Assembly: GCF_001953745.1 (NCBI RefSeq) | Contig: NZ_LWLN01000001.1 | Coordinates: 1,984,001-2,048,000 of the forward strand | Direction of reading: 5' to 3' | Source of the DNA: Natrinema saccharevitans | Lineage (GTDB): Archaea; Halobacteriota; Halobacteria; Halobacteriales; Natrialbaceae | DNA length: 64,000 bases | Shown: positions 59,505 through 64,000 of the stretch, one piece after another | Numbering within the stretch: position 1 is the stretch's first letter | How the letters are laid out: each line of letters begins with the position of its first letter | Made by a program: the position numbers and the translations under genes | Notes under the pieces: generated by a model | Seen by the model: only the letters and a program-made list of their open reading frames with translations | Told to the model about the DNA's origin: nothing | Databases searched by the model: none

Positions 59505-59743
59505 GCGCCCCTGATCGCGTCCGGCCTGCCGTTCGTTCGCCCGGCCCCGTCGGTTCGCCGGTAACGTCCGCTTGGACGCGCCTCGAGCGACGAAACCGAT
59601 CGAAACGGACGACGGCGATGCGGGCAAGACCGGGTTACGTCCCGGCTCCTGCCGGCCGCTAGCGGGGGCCGGAGAAACGAGACACTGAACCGACGGGACG
59701 GCCACGTCGACTGAAGTGCGGCGGCGTCCGGACTCTACTGGAG

Positions 59744-61030
59744 ATGGCAAACGACACGTCCCCGACGGATACGGACGCGCCGGAGCAACGCCGGATGACC
59801 AGCGATCCCGAGCGGATCAGGGAGTGGGCCGAGGCCCGCGACGCCGTCCCGGTACGGGTCCGGGACAGCGACGACCACGGCCACTCGTTCGCCCGCCGCG
59901 ACGAGCTCGGCGAGGGCCACGAGGAGTACTCGTGGGAGGAGTTCGAGCGGCGGTTCGACGACGAGGACTACGTCTTCGTCTACCACGAGGACGAACCCAC
60001 CGGCGAGGGGCTGGGGTTCTTCGAGATCGTCGAACGCGAACGGGCCTTCGAGCGGGCCGATCTCGGTCGCGACGAACTCGAGGACTCGCTGCGACGCGGC
60101 GAGACGGTGACGACCGAGATCGTCGAGACGCAGGTCGTCGAGACCGAGGTCGTCGAGCGGGACACGATCGAGAGCGAGGTGATCGACACGGAGCTGGTCG
60201 AACGCGATATCGTCGACTCCGAACGCCGCTCTCGCGAGGTCGTCGAAACCGAGTTCGTCGGCGACGACACCATCGTGGTGATCGTCGACGAGACCCGCCT
60301 CGAGACGATCGAGGAGATCGAGCGGTACATCGTCGAGAGCCGGGTCGTCGACGTCGACATCGAGCGGGACCGGGAGATGGAACGCGACGATATCGAGACC
60401 GACATCGAACTCGAGAGCGTCCAGCGATCGATCCTCGAGAGCGACGTCGTCCGCTCGAGCGTCGCGCCCGACGAGGTACTCGAGCGGGAGGTCATCCGGA
60501 GCCAGCGCACCGAAGGCGACGCCGTCCGGAGCGAACTCATCGAGCGCCGCACCGTCGAAGAGGAACGCGACGAACGGCTGGAGATACGATACGTCCTCGA
60601 GGAGTCGGAACTGGTCGAGTCCGAGGTCGTCAGCAGCGAGTTGCTCGAGGGCGAGATCATCGACGTCGAGGAGTACGGGTCGATGGACGCCGGCGGGGCG
60701 GCGGCCGCGTCCGGCGGTGCCGTCGGCGGCGAAGCGACGGCCAGCACGGCGGGAGAGGCCGGGACGGGACCGACGGACGAGACGGCAGCCCCGGCGGTCG
60801 AACTCTCGCATGCCGATCAGGGGAAAGACGTCGTCGACGAGTCGGGTCAGCAGATCGGGATGGTCGCCGAAGTCGAGGGCCAGACCGCCTACGTCGATCC
60901 GGAGCCCGGGCTGACGGACCGACTCAAAGCGCGCATGGACTGGGGCGGCCACGGCGACGACGACTACCCGGTCGACGCCGCACAGATAGCGGCAATCAGA
61001 GACGACGCGGTCGTCATCAGAAGCGAATAG
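59744..61030 (+). CDS. Acidic repeat protein with C-terminal PRC-like domain
   Basis: A 428-residue protein. Residues 1-100 form an acidic head containing DSDDHGHSFARRDELGEGHE. Residues about 105-305 carry a degenerate heptad-like repeat of V-V-E-x-E/T pattern (EIVETQVVETEVVERDTIES), ending near EGEIIDVEEYGS. A Gly/Ala-rich linker follows, and the last 75 residues (VELSHADQGKDVVDESGQQI, GMVAEVEGQTAYVDPEPG) resemble a PRC-barrel-like domain as in haloarchaeal surface-stress or ribosome-associated proteins. The role is unknown. No signal peptide is present. Confidence 0.7.
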   Translation: MANDTSPTDTDAPEQRRMTSDPERIREWAEARDAVPVRVRDSDDHGHSFARRDELGEGHEEYSWEEFERRFDDEDYVFVYHEDEPTGEGLGFFEIVERERAFERADLGRDELEDSLRRGETVTTEIVETQVVETEVVERDTIESEVIDTELVERDIVDSERRSREVVETEFVGDDTIVVIVDETRLETIEEIERYIVESRVVDVDIERDREMERDDIETDIELESVQRSILESDVVRSSVAPDEVLEREVIRSQRTEGDAVRSELIERRTVEEERDERLEIRYVLEESELVESEVVSSELLEGEIIDVEEYGSMDAGGAAAASGGAVGGEATASTAGEAGTGPTDETAAPAVELSHADQGKDVVDESGQQIGMVAEVEGQTAYVDPEPGLTDRLKARMDWGGHGDDDYPVDAAQIAAIRDDAVVIRSE

Positions 61031-61128
61031 CGACGTCGGTCGCGGCGGGAGGACCGCGACCGGGCGATGATCGGCCCCGGCGAACGCGACGGTTCGTCGG
61101 CGATGTCAGCGGCAGCGCGAGCGCTCGA

Positions 61129-64000
<2,872 letters not shown>

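Overview
The window is a piece of a haloarchaeal chromosome. The evidence is the high GC, the strongly acidic proteins, TTTATA/CTTATA boxes about 28-32 nt before starts with almost no leaders, HTH-10 and HalX regulators, a Tat-type lipoprotein signal, and a complete methylaspartate-cycle cluster (a haloarchaeal acetyl-CoA assimilation route). The gene set would fit a Natrialbales-type host, but that is inference.

Layout. Positions 1-8460 hold housekeeping and conserved haloarchaeal genes: a Gfo/Idh/MocA dehydrogenase running off the edge, ThuA-like protein, a DUF389 membrane protein, an aIF-2B/R15P-isomerase-like protein, an AAC(3)-like acetyltransferase, an Mrp ATPase and a uracil-DNA-glycosylase-like protein. 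tRNA-Ser(TGA) follows at 8502, with a decayed copy of its 3' end 165 bp downstream. Positions 8927-14480 are a minus-strand uptake cluster (two permeases, ATPase, Tat lipoprotein binding protein) behind a glycerophosphodiesterase, so glycerol-3-phosphate or glycerophosphodiesters are the likely substrate. Positions 14709-21382 carry the methylaspartate cycle: mutase S and E, methylaspartate ammonia-lyase, mesaconyl-CoA hydratase and malyl/methylmalyl-CoA lyase as one minus-strand operon, with a CaiB-type CoA-transferase divergent from it.

Positions 21409-26898 look like a defence patch: a McrB-like ATPase with one or two PUA/EVE-type reader domains, a McrC-like nuclease, a small ORF, the leftover C-terminus of a DNA methyltransferase/type IIG enzyme, and an AT-rich four-helix membrane protein. 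Positions 27114-28017 hold the most unusual object: a tandemly duplicated minus-strand unit. Each copy has a TATA box, a conserved multi-hairpin leader, a 35-codon small ORF and a tiny zinc-ribbon gene whose ATG overlaps the stop of the small ORF. None of these four short genes exceeds 58 codons.

The rest (28158-64000) includes two multi-PAS histidine kinases, a DUF5785-type protein, GTP cyclohydrolase III, a CBS/zinc-finger protein, phosphoglycerate kinase, a GNAT, tRNA-Thr(TGT), a DCC thiol-oxidoreductase beside an HTTM membrane protein, a USP with a PepSY-like tail, fatty-acid beta-oxidation genes (acyl-CoA ligase, enoyl-CoA hydratase, two acyl-CoA dehydrogenases, a fused hydroxyacyl-CoA dehydrogenase/hydratase), a dUTPase/Dcd-like protein, an O-methyltransferase, creatininase, NikR, a cupin, a HalX response regulator, an HTH-10 regulator with a Zn/Cd-type P-ATPase behind a perfect 14-bp palindrome, an aspartate-oxidase-like flavoprotein, an AlkA-like glycosylase, a repeat-rich acidic protein, KatG, and a RimK/retropepsin-like protein at the right edge. 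No CRISPR array, rRNA, transposase or integrase was seen.
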